The notes under the pieces are model-generated. The model did not search any database. It had not been told where the DNA came from and worked only from the letters and a program-made list of their open reading frames with translations. 64,000 nt of DNA, taken from positions 124,001 through 188,000 of the forward strand of contig CAJNAR010000027.1 in the NCBI GenBank assembly GCA_905220665.1, in the 5' to 3' direction. Origin of the DNA: Albugo candida (taxonomy: Eukaryota; Oomycota; Peronosporomycetes; Albuginales; Albuginaceae). This document shows positions 33,269-45,075 of the stretch, in pieces (the first letter of the stretch is position 1; each line of letters begins with the position of its first letter). A program made the translations under genes and the position numbers.

Positions 33269-36200
33269 AAGGAAGATAAGCGAGCGCGCTGAAGTTCTCG
33301 GGTACTTTACAAAATCTATCTACCCACCCGGTCCTACAGCGGTTTGTTGCTCTATCTACGTTGCGTTGAACAGATTCGAGGGTGAATCACATTCAAAGTG
33401 CCAACGTCACCTCTAAACCCAATTAAGCAACCTCCAAGAACAACATTCTCATCTACCATTTCACGTCATAGCATTACTAGGATCGATTTAAGCTGTCAAG
33501 GCTAGTCAAAGTTATCATCAATATCGAGTTGCGAAGATATAAGCACGAGCTTGGAAGCCCACGGGGTGGTGTACATAGTCTAATTCTGGCGAAAGCACCA
33601 GGACGTTCTATAGCTTAGCCATTCCCGATATAATGTAGGTAGCGAGTCTTACGCTCGATTGCTACCTATAAGTCTGATACCGTCAAGATACACATCGCGA
33701 TTATTTTGACCGAAACACCTCGAGCTATCAAAGACGCAAGAAGCGACGACGGCGATATTGTAGATACATCTATTTCGTTTCAAATACATAGTTCTTACTT
33801 GCCACTTCGCTGTTTACCTCTGTTGTAGAACGCAGCTAACATTGATCGCGAATTTCGCTGTAATAATTCTGAATGTACCAACGCATATGGCTCCACGGGC
33901 TCCTTAACTCAATCAACGGCTGAAGCATGTACAGCCAAACGCGAATCTCTTAAAATTCAGGTGAGATATATTTGACCTCTTCTCTTGCCTAAAAGGCGTT
34001 GACGGCTGCCTACAGACAGATTCTGCAATCTATGCAAATCTGCCAAAGAGCTCATTAGTTTCGACAGCATTATCTTTCACTCACCACAGCCATCGTAACG
34101 TGAACATTTGTCCGACAACCAAAGATGGTACGATTAGATATTGCTATGGCCCTTACATGAAGTAAAAAAAGACAATGTCTAGACATGCTACAATCCCTAG
34201 TCGGATCAGAGCAGTCACATCCAGATTGCAAATTCACAAAAACTGACCAGCATGGCATACCTTCAAAGCCAAATATGCGATCGAGATCCAATTAGTTACC
34301 CTTTTGAGTATCGAATGGATGTATCTAAATGCACCTGAGTGCTTATTAAAGGGTAGTAGAATATCAGGGTCAGTAGAAGGTAATGCAGCACAACCTGGAT
34401 GAAGATCTCCCGTTAGGATAAAAGCTCAATCTCGCTCCCAATATTTTGTGGATCAGAGATATGCAAATTCTCCATCCATGGACGCTGTATCTCAATCGAA
34501 TATATTCAAGTCAAGTGGATGCTTAGAGGATAGTTCTCATAAAACCTCGTCAGGTCTAAACCAGGTAGCCATGAGTCTCTTTCATCACGATTGATTATCA
34601 TGCATCATCTCGAATTCAAATAACAAAAGGAGCCCGTGCGATTGCTGGTACTCGCTTGTGCTATTATTTTTATCGCTTTATAGTAATTTCTCTCATTATA
34701 GCAGTGGATATATCCAAAGAAGCAAACTCTGATGATCCCGAGATCATGATCGACGTCAGCGTCTTTGAGAATGTACCACTTTTAGCACTTGATCCGAGAA
34801 ACCTCAGCAATAAGCTCAATGAGGTGGACTCACAATTGAGTTCCTACAGGATCGGAGCTGGAGAATATGACAGCGACAGCAGAATCAACCCTTTATTTTT
34901 GATCTGTGCGCAATTTGACTCAGTTTCTTATTTACAGCAGCAATGCTTTTGAATGGGAAGCATTCATCCGTCCCTCCTGGATAGTACCTCCATCTTCACC
35001 TGTTCGTGTGCTGTAATTGATATCTGATATCCACACAGAACTTTGAGGACACGAAGGACAAGTTATTTACTGGAAAAACATTCTCGCTTACTCGAACAAT
35101 ATTATATTCCCAACGATATCACTCTATCGTTTCTTCGAGTAATTATAGTGGATATCCTGCTCAGCCTAGTCTACTTGAATGAGCCGATTATACCACACGA
35201 GACACTATCACGTCCTCCGCATATGAGATGAATGTCCAACCTTGATCTTTAGGAATCTTGTGCCACGACTGATCGACGACTTACTTGTTCCACTCCAGTC
35301 TTTGACACCTAGAAGTCAGCCTGATGCATCTCTTCTCATTGATAATACACTGCAGGAATTATGAAATAGAAAAGGTTTGTATGATAGAAATGAGTGAAGA
35401 AGCGATGAGCAGGACAGGCAATATCTATTTGTCATTAGTATACCAGCATAAAATACATGTGATAATTCGACTATATTCACGCAACTCCAATCGCGATCGG
35501 CTTACGAGAGGATTGTAGCCTGCGGCCGCTGATTTCCCCAGAGGTATATGATACACATTGTCTAGACGATTGAAGCATGTGATATCCGGTTCACATGGTG
35601 TCCTGGTAGTTATAGCGAAGATCGGTGCTGTTATCTATGGCGCTTTCTTGTGAAAAAGAATTGTAATTATATGAAATAGTGAACAGACCATGCGCATGCG
35701 CCTCTTGTCATCATAAAACGGACAATGAGAAGCAACCGTATCGTGTCTTTTTATCTGTGATCCAATAATGACGAATATGCGCAGCCTCATATTCAGATTC
35801 AGAGCATGGAGTGTCATGTCCGATAGAGTTCTACAAAGATCCATAGTAGTATTCATGACGTATTGTATCAATCAAGCTTCACGTGCTTTTTTTATAATCA
35901 CTCTCTTGAGATGGTCGTCGGAGTGTGCTCCCAGTTTTTTTTTCTCGCTTGAACTTCCAAAATACGACCAGTGCTTGTGTTGCAAAGCTTGTACCCGGTC
36001 TATTTTCGTTATGATCCTTTTGTGGCAAAAATGCAGCGAGGACATCAGTCCCAAGCAGGACGGCCGTGTTAAATACAAATACTCGCTCCACAGTGGCTCT
36101 GATATTATGAATGAGACTTATTACAATAAAGCATGCACGCCGACCACATCCTTGTTTTCTCAAGCTGGTATTTATTGTCTATTCGGCGGCCATAAGTAGT

Positions 36201-37640
36201 AAAGATCTGCAAATAATCTAATGGCGATTAAAATTTGTTTCGCTTTCTAATCGGCGCTTCTAATTGAGAATGTATATTTATGTACGAAAGTCACATAAGC
36301 AAATGGCAAAACCTTTTCCAAATTCACTAAAGGAGCGAATAGTTACTTCAATATCTATTGCTGACAGTGACTCTAGCAACACATAGGATGTTTTTCGTCG
36401 CAGTTGAGTGTCCCATCTAAGCATTGAATGCCATCAATGCACAATTCCACCAGCGGTATCGGATACTATTGGGGCGCTCGATGAGATCTTTTTAAGAAGT
36501 GTGTAGAGCGCTTATGATGCGGTAGAATGGCAGAAGGCGTTTGATTTGATCCTGCAAAAATTGAAGTAAGCACTGCATCTACTTTCATGAGCTATGCTGA
36601 ATTTAGATACTTTAGAAAGCTTGGCTCCATTGATAAAATCAAATGTCTTTTCTCGTGGGGGCTAGACTCTTTATCAAGGAATGAATTTAAGCACTGTAAA
36701 TGCTCACGCAGACTCTATCCCACTTGCATTAATTCTATACGATGCATCGCATTCGCATCCATCTCTCTTCATGAATATGAAACCATCATAAATCACCGAA
36801 TAAATCACTGTATTGACCTCAGACGAAGTAAAATGTGTTATCGCTTCGTGTTCTATGACATGAAATTTATAGCAAAGAGTACAATTAGAGACGATTTGCA
36901 AGAACTACATTTCGCGACCTTCTTCGAGTTTCTCGTGTTGACAAGAAGTCATCACATCTTGACCTATCGCAGCCCAATGAAGCGATGAGGAGCAATCAAT
37001 AAATGCTGGCATATCTCAAATCGACTATTTACGTCCCTGATTATGTTCAGATTTGTCTAGTATCGACAGAAACAGCAGTCCTACTTCATATGTGGCCACA
37101 CGGTACGATTTTCTGGAGTTTCATCTGGTCAATCAAGAATCCCGTCTCAAGGAACGATTGTTGTCTTATGCCTATTTGTTTATGATTATAAATCACATTG
37201 ATCGCATTGTTCGATAGCAAGACCACTAGTTCGAGCATAACCGACACCAACCATCATATAAAGTGCTTACGTTTGGTCAGGAACAAAAACAATCTCGAGC
37301 GCACAGAATATTGTAGAGTGATCGCCGCAAATTTCGTATTCTTTTCTTTTTGCTGTCTTGGTCATCGAAAAAAGGCAATACTTTTGAATTGATCTCTTTC
37401 GTATGCTCACCAATGTCTGTAATTTCGAGTAAATTTATTGCTCAACATGGCGATATTTGTCTTCGCATCAAGCTATCTCTTCCAAACAATGTGTACTCTT
37501 CAATCGACCTTCCATGTAGCAAAAAGTGTGTCAAACTCGAAAACGAGACAGTACTAGCATAGGATGAAATTCATTCTTGAAAGATATTCGATGTGAGGCA
37601 GCACATTCTGCATCATAGCTCTCACCATACCACAGGATAG
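33269..37640. other. Gene desert, no supported gene
   Basis: After the last promoter remnant of TPR copy 3 (to about 33305) I find no intact gene. A plus frame at 34656-34952 begins with a hydrophobic stretch (FIVISLIIAVDI) and continues with coding-like sequence (FENVPLLALDPRNLSNKLN), but it lacks an upstream ATG in frame and may be an exon or remnant. Other frames (35043-35231, 35768-36199, 36587-36988) show no motif. Confidence 0.35.
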
Positions 37641-37649
37641 AAATCATCC

Positions 37650-38940
37650 ACACTAATGAACCTCATGACCGGAGCGTCAACCTTCCAGGTGGCAACGTCA
37701 TCCTCCAAGTTAATAGCGAGATGTTTGCCAACTTGATGCATACTTTTGTCTTCTCAATCATTGGTACTAACAAAGTGAGATCGTTTCATGCCAAATGACC
37801 GCATGAGCTGTTTCGAGCTCAGCTTTAGTACCTTGCATTTGAAAAAGAAGCTGGAATGCCTCTAAAACGTTTTTGTCGTCACACTTACATATTTGGATCG
37901 CTTGGAATCTCTCAAATATCAGGCTCTGGGCCAACATCTCCATAATCGAAAAATACATCAGATACACTATGCGTGAGCTAAACTTGACCGGCAGGATCCT
38001 GACTGATATACTTCTTCGTGTCGTGTAATATTATCATTGTTCTGCCTGTAAGCGTGGATGAATGCCACCCGGTATCTATCCCCTCTCCCCTGCTTCCACG
38101 CCATATTACTCAACACTGTGTCGCTAATAAACGGATGAAACGTTTCAGTCGCGTTGCTACCACCACGAAAACACGCGTATATAGCATCCGGGAGAGTCCA
38201 ATCTCATCGAATAGCTAGACATGATCTGAGTAAACAGTGCGCTCCGGATTGAGACAAAGCATTCGTAACTGAGCCTTCCCTTCACGTCTAATGAATGCCT
38301 GGAAATCTCGTACAATAGTTGGGAAAGGATGAGGTCCATTAGCCGATCCAACGATGTAATGTGTTGTCTGCCACTAGCTACCCAGTCTCGGATAGCCTCA
38401 TTGACTGCATCCTTGCGTGTTGGTAATCCTGAGCGAATAGGAACGACTTTGGCACCGATCATCCTCATATGAAGCACATAAAGTGATTGCGGCTTTGTAC
38501 TCACAGTTACAGTCTGTAAAGACGAGAAGAAACGCAGAAGAATCGACATGAGTGTCACGGTATCCCATATAGTTGGTACAATCCCGGCCCAAGAGAGCAC
38601 AAGCGGTTGTAGCAATAGTACGATACGTACCAAGTCTCTATGCGAAAACGGCTTGACCGATAGCATTATTTTTTATGCGCTCCAGTGTGCGCTAAATCCT
38701 CTCGTTTCAGCCATATTTGCGATGCTTTGTGAGCCTTCTAGCCAAGTATAAAGGCGTGAGACGACCGACGTAGTCTTTTCAAAGCTTTTGGATTGTTTTT
38801 CGGAAGCTGGCATCTCGGCTGGCTCGATTATATTCTTCTGCGAGTTTGTGATGTGCTTGGACTAAGATTCCTGCAATAAAACATCCGCGAAATGGACCAA
38901 AGTAAGCATTTAGTTCCGAGACGGAAAAATACATAGGAGG
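37650..38940 (-). pseudogene. trpB-like: Tryptophan synthase beta-chain pseudogene
   Basis: Minus strand, many frame changes and stops, but the order is that of TrpB: AHHKLAEEYNRASRDASF and KDYVGR with PLYLARRLT (about 38730-38880); DLAHTGAHK, the PLP-lysine segment, then NNAIGQAVFA and RLGTYR (about 38620-38700); [64 protein letters not shown] (about 38310); GIDTGWHSSTLTG; DPAGQV and THSVS; and ELETAHAVI near 37800. The enzyme makes tryptophan from indole and serine. Right after the PLP lysine the frame is broken, so the product cannot be made. Whether an intact copy exists elsewhere cannot be told from this window. Confidence 0.85.
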
Positions 38941-39066
38941 AGCATTGCTCACGCGAAGGCATCGCTCAGAGTGGATCGTTGTCTGATTGCTTTAAATCTG
39001 TTTCAAATAGGGTCATATTGTATTAAACAACTGCTCATCTTCACATTGAAGACTCAGAAGTAAACC

Positions 39067-39918
39067 TTACGAGGAGAACGTGTCCTGGGGTGCATTTGTA
39101 GTAACTAAAGTAATCGTTCTGGTTTCTTCGGTAAGACGGGGGATACTGCTAGGCTTGTTTGCCCAGCATGACCAGAAAAGACAATTTTTCTTGGGTTTCT
39201 CCAGTGGAGGATCAGGTTTGGTAAAAGGGCGGGTATGCAAAAATCTTACTTCATAATGATCTGACCTAGGACTTGTTTTCTTTCTGAAAATGATACGCAT
39301 GTCAGGATCTAAATCCGGCCCAACGTAGAGGATCCACCCAGTATTACGACTTATCTGGGATGATAATTTCGATATCAAAGTTCCAGAATCACGGAGTTTA
39401 ATTCTCACCTCGTCATTAATTCCATGACCAGGACATGTCGTACCGTAAGGTATAGGAATGCTTGTATGGTCATGCAATTGTACAGAAATCGAATTAACAT
39501 CGTAGTTAATAAGACCGATGAGCAATTCTCCAACTTGAAGTCGCCACTCTGATGGATTCGAGAGCTTTGTTCGGATAACAGCACGAGATTTATCTTTGAA
39601 GTCAGTTGAAAGATAAAGGTGCTCTCCATAAAAGTGGTAATCAAATTGAGAACAGTATTGGCCTTCTCCTGTGGGTTCCAGGTTGAATATGGAAATACCA
39701 TGGTCGCTAGCACCCAAAACTAATGTATGATTACAAAAGTACTTCTTGAAGACATTTCTGCCAAGTGAAAATTTGTACTCATGCTTGTACATTCCATCGA
39801 CAGAATTACTACGCTTACATTCAGTCGGCTTTTTAATAAAACACCTACCGCTGACGTTCCTTCGATGACTGAACACTTGAAGCAGCACCAAATACAAAAG
39901 ATGTCGGAGTGTACACAT
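39067..39918 (-). CDS. Putative secreted protein, 283 aa
   Basis: Intact frame, ATG at 39918, stop at 39067. It has a clear signal peptide: MCTLRHLLYLVLLQVF with likely cleavage after about residue 24 (VSG/R). The mature protein has several cysteines (CFIKKPTEC, YFCNH, QYCSQ, TTCPG) and a long beta-like middle, then a Pro/Lys-rich patch and CLFWSCW near residue 245. There is no transmembrane segment after the leader. No domain or known effector motif recognised. As an isolated single-exon gene for a secreted protein in a gene-poor, repeat-rich region it resembles the setting of filamentous-pathogen effector candidates; that is inference only. Confidence 0.65.
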   Translation of the reverse strand: MCTLRHLLYLVLLQVFSHRRNVSGRCFIKKPTECKRSNSVDGMYKHEYKFSLGRNVFKKYFCNHTLVLGASDHGISIFNLEPTGEGQYCSQFDYHFYGEHLYLSTDFKDKSRAVIRTKLSNPSEWRLQVGELLIGLINYDVNSISVQLHDHTSIPIPYGTTCPGHGINDEVRIKLRDSGTLISKLSSQISRNTGWILYVGPDLDPDMRIIFRKKTSPRSDHYEVRFLHTRPFTKPDPPLEKPKKNCLFWSCWANKPSSIPRLTEETRTITLVTTNAPQDTFSS

Positions 39919-40850
39919 TCCGGTTTTAATGACAAGTAGTTACGAAGAAAATTTGAAAGTGAGAAATTCAAGAGAGCCAAACGATCGATGCCAGATAGCC
40001 AGATTTTATTCAACAGCAATTTCGCACTGTTTTCAGCGTGAAGAGACCAATCATATATCATATTCCTTCCACGTACGACTTAAGCAACCTGATTCCACGA
40101 CGACAGCACGATCAAATGGCACCTAGCTGACTAAAACCTTTTGCCCATCCTCATTCACTTTCCTTCTATGATAGCACAGAAGCACAGCAGCAGAGCAGCA
40201 CAAGATTACATCGGGATCACCGCTTCTATCGTACTTTCCCTCAATACTCTTCAACTAGCAACTGCTTTTTCTGCGACAACACAATTAATCGTGGCTTAAA
40301 TGCTACGCTCAGCTGGCTTCTATACAACTTTGGCTATAGAAGCGCATGATTTCTTGCACAGAGCCACAACGACATGAGTGTCGTCCCCTTGTATCACAAA
40401 GAACGTACACAGTTTCCGTTTTCAACCCTTCTATCTGCTCAATATATCACCAATCTTCTTTTGTGTATGAAAACTATGTTTAGAAAAAATGTGTCATTCC
40501 TCCCTGTTGGTGGATAGTATTTCCATAATCGCGTAGTCACTACGAAACGTGGCTCATCTATCCACCTTTAGAGATCACACGCAATCGGATGAGTTAAAAA
40601 AAGCCCTACCATTGAGTAGTCGAGCAATAGGGTTGTCTATGGGAAAGACAGTACTGACGGCGCATTGGTAAAGTACCGGTGGATACTGAGAGATTTTGAT
40701 CAATGGAGAGAGCGACAATAGTACGTATGACAGCAGGTTGCTACGGACATGTTACAAAATTGAGAAGGGTGATATAGGAAGAATCAGCTTTAAGGACATT
40801 TATGAAAACTGATGCTGGAAGACGCAACACCATTTGGCGCTCTTATGGTA
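39919..40850. other. No supported gene
   Basis: Promoter side of the secreted-protein gene and sequence without recognisable coding content. A scrap reading KIEKGDIGRISFKDIYEN at about 40760-40810 is unassigned. Confidence 0.35.
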
Positions 40851-41060
40851 AGCGTTATATGATGTCTTCTTCACTGCATTGCTCATTATGACGTTCTTAA
40901 CTTCAACCAGGAAAATGCAATTCGAGAGGTAGCCACTGATCCTCGAGCGCTGCATGAATCAGATAGTCAGCAGCGAGAGATGTGCATCAACAAATCTTTT
41001 TGGAAGTGGATGTTGAATGCATCTATTGGCTAGTGCATGCTTCATCGTAATTTCACTTGT
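40851..41060 (+). pseudogene. Possible P4-type ATPase (phospholipid flippase) fragment
   Basis: Plus-strand reading LYDVFFTALLIMTF, then after a frame change NAIREVATDPRALHESD and INKSFWKWMLNASI. The order (a YNxxFTxLPI-like segment, a loop with LYxxG-like spacing, then an FWxW membrane start) resembles the region after TM4 of the C-terminal membrane domain of flippases. The match is short, the catalytic domain is not seen, and chance cannot be excluded. Confidence 0.25.
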
Positions 41061-42960
41061 ATGATTGCGTACGGAATGAATGCTTGCGACAGTTCTGTTA
41101 GTCACTACATTTGCACATGATGAGATGAATGTCTAGTGTTAGTACCCATGACTCTTTGAGGTCATGCAATGGTCAGCACGAGCATTTCCGTGCATCTCTT
41201 GCAGTGGATCATGGACGAGGCATATTTTTACGATTCAAAGTATGATACGAAATCTTTTGAATGCTTTCGTTGTTTCTACTCAAGACATGCTATATGATCG
41301 AATCCTCCAGTGAATTAGTGTTGCTCCTATCGTTGAGGCTCATATTGCTACTGTTGCAATGAGCATGTTCAAACTCCATCCTATCGTCATCGCCATACTC
41401 TTGCGATATTGAATGCCAAGAGAATTGGACCTCGTCGGACCCTTGATCTTCATGAAAGCTTTTGCACATCCGCATCTCCATAATAGCTTCTACCGACCAA
41501 AAGCTGGATTTTAGAATTACATCTCTTTATACTGGTAAATAAGCGCCAATTTCACTTCCAAAATTCAGCTGTACTCAAATCACCAACGATATATTTTCTT
41601 GAATTTGAGAGATAAGATAAGGAGTGCTACAAAACACCGAGGTCGATGTCTGGCGAGGCCGCAAGAAAATCATGTTGACGTTGTTAGTATGGTGCTTTTC
41701 TGAGGATGCATAGGAAGTGGTGTCTGATTGTCTGAGATAACCACTTCGTCACAGTAAGCATGCTTGCTCCACCCTGCCGATAAACGTCTCTAGACCATGA
41801 GTACGACTTGAACGATCATACAATAGGTTGACTGAGAAGTGACCACAGAGGGTCGCTATCGCATTTCAAAGTTAAATTTTTGCAGTGCTGATTAATGTAT
41901 TCTGTTAGGTTTCCGTATTTGTAGTTGGGGAAGAAAGCTCAGGCTGTTATTTTCATTGTGAGGAAATGGATGGGGGTGTATCACTCCAAATTACCGGAAT
42001 TGATAGAAGCGCTGCCTACTGCGCCTTTGATATAAGTGAAGCGATGTCATTTTGATTCATAATTTCGATTATAGTAGATATTAAAATTGGTTGCTTCAAA
42101 ATCAGACTGAACTTATGCTTGCAGCAACATGCGTTGATTCTGTACGGTGAACATCCGCATCCGAAAACTTTGAAGTGTGCGAATTGTATACGTTTGATTC
42201 CGTCTCTATACATTCTGCAAGTTGATTCAGACTGGGAACATTCCACGAATAACCAGTGGTAGTCGCTGGCATATATAAGCCTATTGTATCACCAATGATA
42301 GGCACATTTCTATAACTGGGAATTTCACGGACATGACTATCGAGTCGTATATATCTTGCAAGATAATATATCCTCGCTAGATGAAAAGTCGCCACCCAGT
42401 GTCCTAATTGCGAGTTTTGAAGAAGGTGCTGGCTGTCTTGTTTCTGAATACATGAATCGATGTTTGGAGTGCCACATAAAGGTTGCAGAGAAGTTGCATT
42501 TCCACCACCTTTAGCATATAAATTGTAAGGTATCTTCACACACTAGTTTCGTGAAAAAGATGGCCAAATGTGCCATTGAGCCACATCATCAATTTTTTCT
42601 GTGCGTGGTGTCTGACATCTTTGGCAGAATCCAGTTTATTGCCATCCGATTGCTGACTACCATTTTTGACTTTCAGTGATAAACCCGACTGGGTTCCGTT
42701 CCTGCAATTACGTAATCATCGAACGTGGAAAGGCTCATTGATCCGCTCATTTATTTCGCAAGCTAGCTCTTTTAAACTACCAGAAGAGGCTCTATTTGTA
42801 ATTTGCAACTGTATTTTGTATTTTACGAATGATATTGCTCTCTCCACTAAGTGCGATTCTCATCGTGTGATACATAATGGTCCACAATCCGAGACTCTTG
42901 TTTCCTCATCGCGCAAAGCTTCGCCCATGTCGTTTCTTTGCCAGTTTTACAAATTACATA
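41061..42960. other. Gene-poor, two coding-like frames without family
   Basis: A minus frame with ATG at 41481 and stop near 41290 encodes a 63-residue acidic, Ser/Asn-rich peptide (for example YGDDDRMEFEHAHCN) that could be a first exon. A minus frame at 42102-42539 is open for 145 codons (HWVATFHLARIYYLARYIRL, GDTIGLYMPAT) but has no ATG at its start. Neither is identifiable. Confidence 0.3.
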
Positions 42961-42964
42961 CTAT

Positions 42965-44008
42965 AAGTCATTGGAGACGGATATGGAGGCTAGGTAGCTG
43001 CTATCAAAGCCGCCCTATTCGGAATATAAATCGTCTGAATCGAATCTCGTGGTTCACTTGGTCCACATTGTCCTAATATCGGCACTATCCCGTCCAAAGC
43101 CTTTATCTACTCTGGATATGCTGATTGTTGTATTGGATTCGAGCTTGCTGCCGATAGACGTTTGAGTGCATATGTTACTGGGGTCGGGTACTTGAGTCAT
43201 TTGTGTCCTGCTCTTGACATGAAATTAGGTCGAGAATTTGCCGAAACACTATCGAAACAAGGTTTCCAGTTCAAATTGCGACGAAAACCACCTTGACTAA
43301 AGTGACTGAAGATTGTGTGACAATTACACTCGAAGATGCGAAAAGGAAGGAATGAGGCCAGTATGAAGCGTGATATCGTCCTGGTAGCCACTAAACGTCG
43401 ACCATCTATGAATGGGCTTGGGCTGGGGGTATGGGAATTCAAACTGATGCATCAAAACGGACTCAAGCCGAGGAACATTAACAAACTGCGATCGCCAGTA
43501 TGTATACGATTGGTATTGTGATTGCTGGTCCGTTATTGGCTCATAAGGCTGATGTAGAAGGATTGCAGCCTATGATATTGTGCTGGGAAAACATGGATGG
43601 GCATGTGAAATACAATGCGATTCCAGGTGTCATTTTTGCTCATACTGAAGTTGGAAGAAAAGAAAAATCAAAAAAAAAGAAGAATCTCATACCATTTTCG
43701 CAAATTTTCAATGATTGCAAGTTTTCGTCCGCGTGCAGTCGATGGGAACAGATGGATTTGTAAAAATCTTGGCGCGGAACGATAACGAAGGTGCTCTTTG
43801 GCATGCATATCACGATAAGCAATGCAGGTGAATGACGCAGGCAATGTGTGGTATGGAGTATGGTGCAGCCACTGATGACATCGCACGAACGTGTTACGCG
43901 TATCTAACGCTCAGTGAAGCGCTATAGGAAGCGTTTGATATCAAGTACGATAGACCCATTAGTGAAGCGCTATAGGAAGCGTTTGATTTCAAGTACGATA
44001 GACCCATT
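42965..44008 (+). pseudogene. lpd/DLD-like: Dihydrolipoyl dehydrogenase (E3) pseudogene
   Basis: Plus-strand remains in the order of the enzyme: VIGDGYGG (FAD-binding GxGxxG) at about 42968, VAAIKAALFGI, then SRGSLGPHCPNIGTIPSKAF, where the redox pair CxxxxC has lost its second Cys. A large internal deletion follows, then IGFELA, LGREFAETLSKQGFQFKLR, IVLVATKRRPSMNGLGLG, VYTIGIVIAGPLLAHKA, GHVKYNAIPGVIFAHTEV, VDGNRWICKNLGAE and a C-terminal SVKRYRKRLI segment that is duplicated. The enzyme is the shared E3 of pyruvate and 2-oxoglutarate dehydrogenase complexes, so an intact copy is expected elsewhere; this one is dead. Confidence 0.85.
43913..44008. repeat. 48-bp tandem repeat, two copies
   Basis: Copies at 43913-43960 and 43961-44008 start AGTGAAGCGCTATAGGAAGC and end GATAGACCCATT; they differ at one position. 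They duplicate the C-terminal end of the dihydrolipoyl dehydrogenase pseudogene. Confidence 0.9.
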
Positions 44009-44935
44009 AAAAAATCTATTGTTCTGATTGGGTATAATGATATTTTCACAGGTGTGATTGGTTTGATTATTTGCAGCACGCAACATGATTGGCTGAAATA
44101 TATGGGAAATATATGGAAATGTCTTTACAGTAAGCGAAAAGCTATGCAATGTCTAAGGTTTTGAGAGAGAGAAAAGTCATAACCACACTCGTTCGACAGA
44201 GAGCAGAAGTTACTGCTGACTTCCACATTCACCATATCCGCAACGCTCTCGGAATGAGAAAACTGCGATTCCAAATGGCTGCAGGCGACATCCCGTTCCT
44301 CGAGAAGCTGATTCTTTTCCGGATAGTAGATACATTGCAAAGCGTATTTAGATGACGCCGAGTTTGCCGTGTTGATCCCAAACTGAAGAGGACACGAATC
44401 GCATCGTAAACGAACAGGATTCGCAGGAATCGTGTGCTGGTATCAAGTTTAGTAAGCACTGTCGAGCACTCAACTTGCCGTACCCACACTACGCTACATC
44501 TCAGGGAAATAGAAATATGGCATAACAATGCACTTTCTTGCGAGCTTTGTACAGATATTGCTTCTATCCGCATTTTTCGCACTCACACTGATTCTAAGCG
44601 TAAAGTGTCAATCTTAACAGAAGCTATATGTATGTGTCGCCGCATTAAGCACATGAGTGAATAGCTCATTGAATGTATTCAGATGTCGGAATTATCGTAG
44701 AATTGACAAATCACTAATTTTAGAGCACGAAATTGCTGCGTTATTGTGTGATATCCCTCTCGGCAAGTGGCACGATTAATGGCTGAGGTTCTGTTCTGAA
44801 AAGGCGTTCGGTACCGAATCAAAAAAGACTTTCAGATGTAAGCTGTAGCTAGAGTGTAATAAAACGGACTCGATCCCGACGCGGAAACTCTCATAATAAT
44901 AGAGGCGTTTGGTCAGAAGTCTATTACTTGTTATA
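44009..44935. other. No intact gene
   Basis: Minus-strand scraps at 44125-44340 (LESQFSHSESVADMVNVE, coiled-coil-like) and 44229-44582 overlap in different frames. Nothing identifiable. The stretch ends at the terminal repeat of a MULE element. Confidence 0.35.
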
Positions 44936-44941
44936 AAAAAA

Positions 44942-45045
44942 GGGATTATATAAAGATAGAGAGCGTTAACTAATACCCCTCCCCCCTATTTAGAGCCAAT
45001 ACGATCATTCCGTCTCAATTCTACCAATCACGTTATTATTATAAT
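44942..45045 (+). repeat. MULE 1 terminal inverted repeat, left
   Basis: Inverted match to 47222-47327; the inner 60 bp (from the C-run through TACCAATCACGTTATTATTA) are the best conserved. Confidence 0.75.
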
Positions 45046-45075
45046 CGTGGAGAGTAATATCAATAGCTTTCAATC

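Noticed and set aside
38018..38751. Plus-strand frames across 38.0-38.75 kb
   Set aside because: They are antisense shadows of the tryptophan synthase remnant, which is recognisable on the minus strand.
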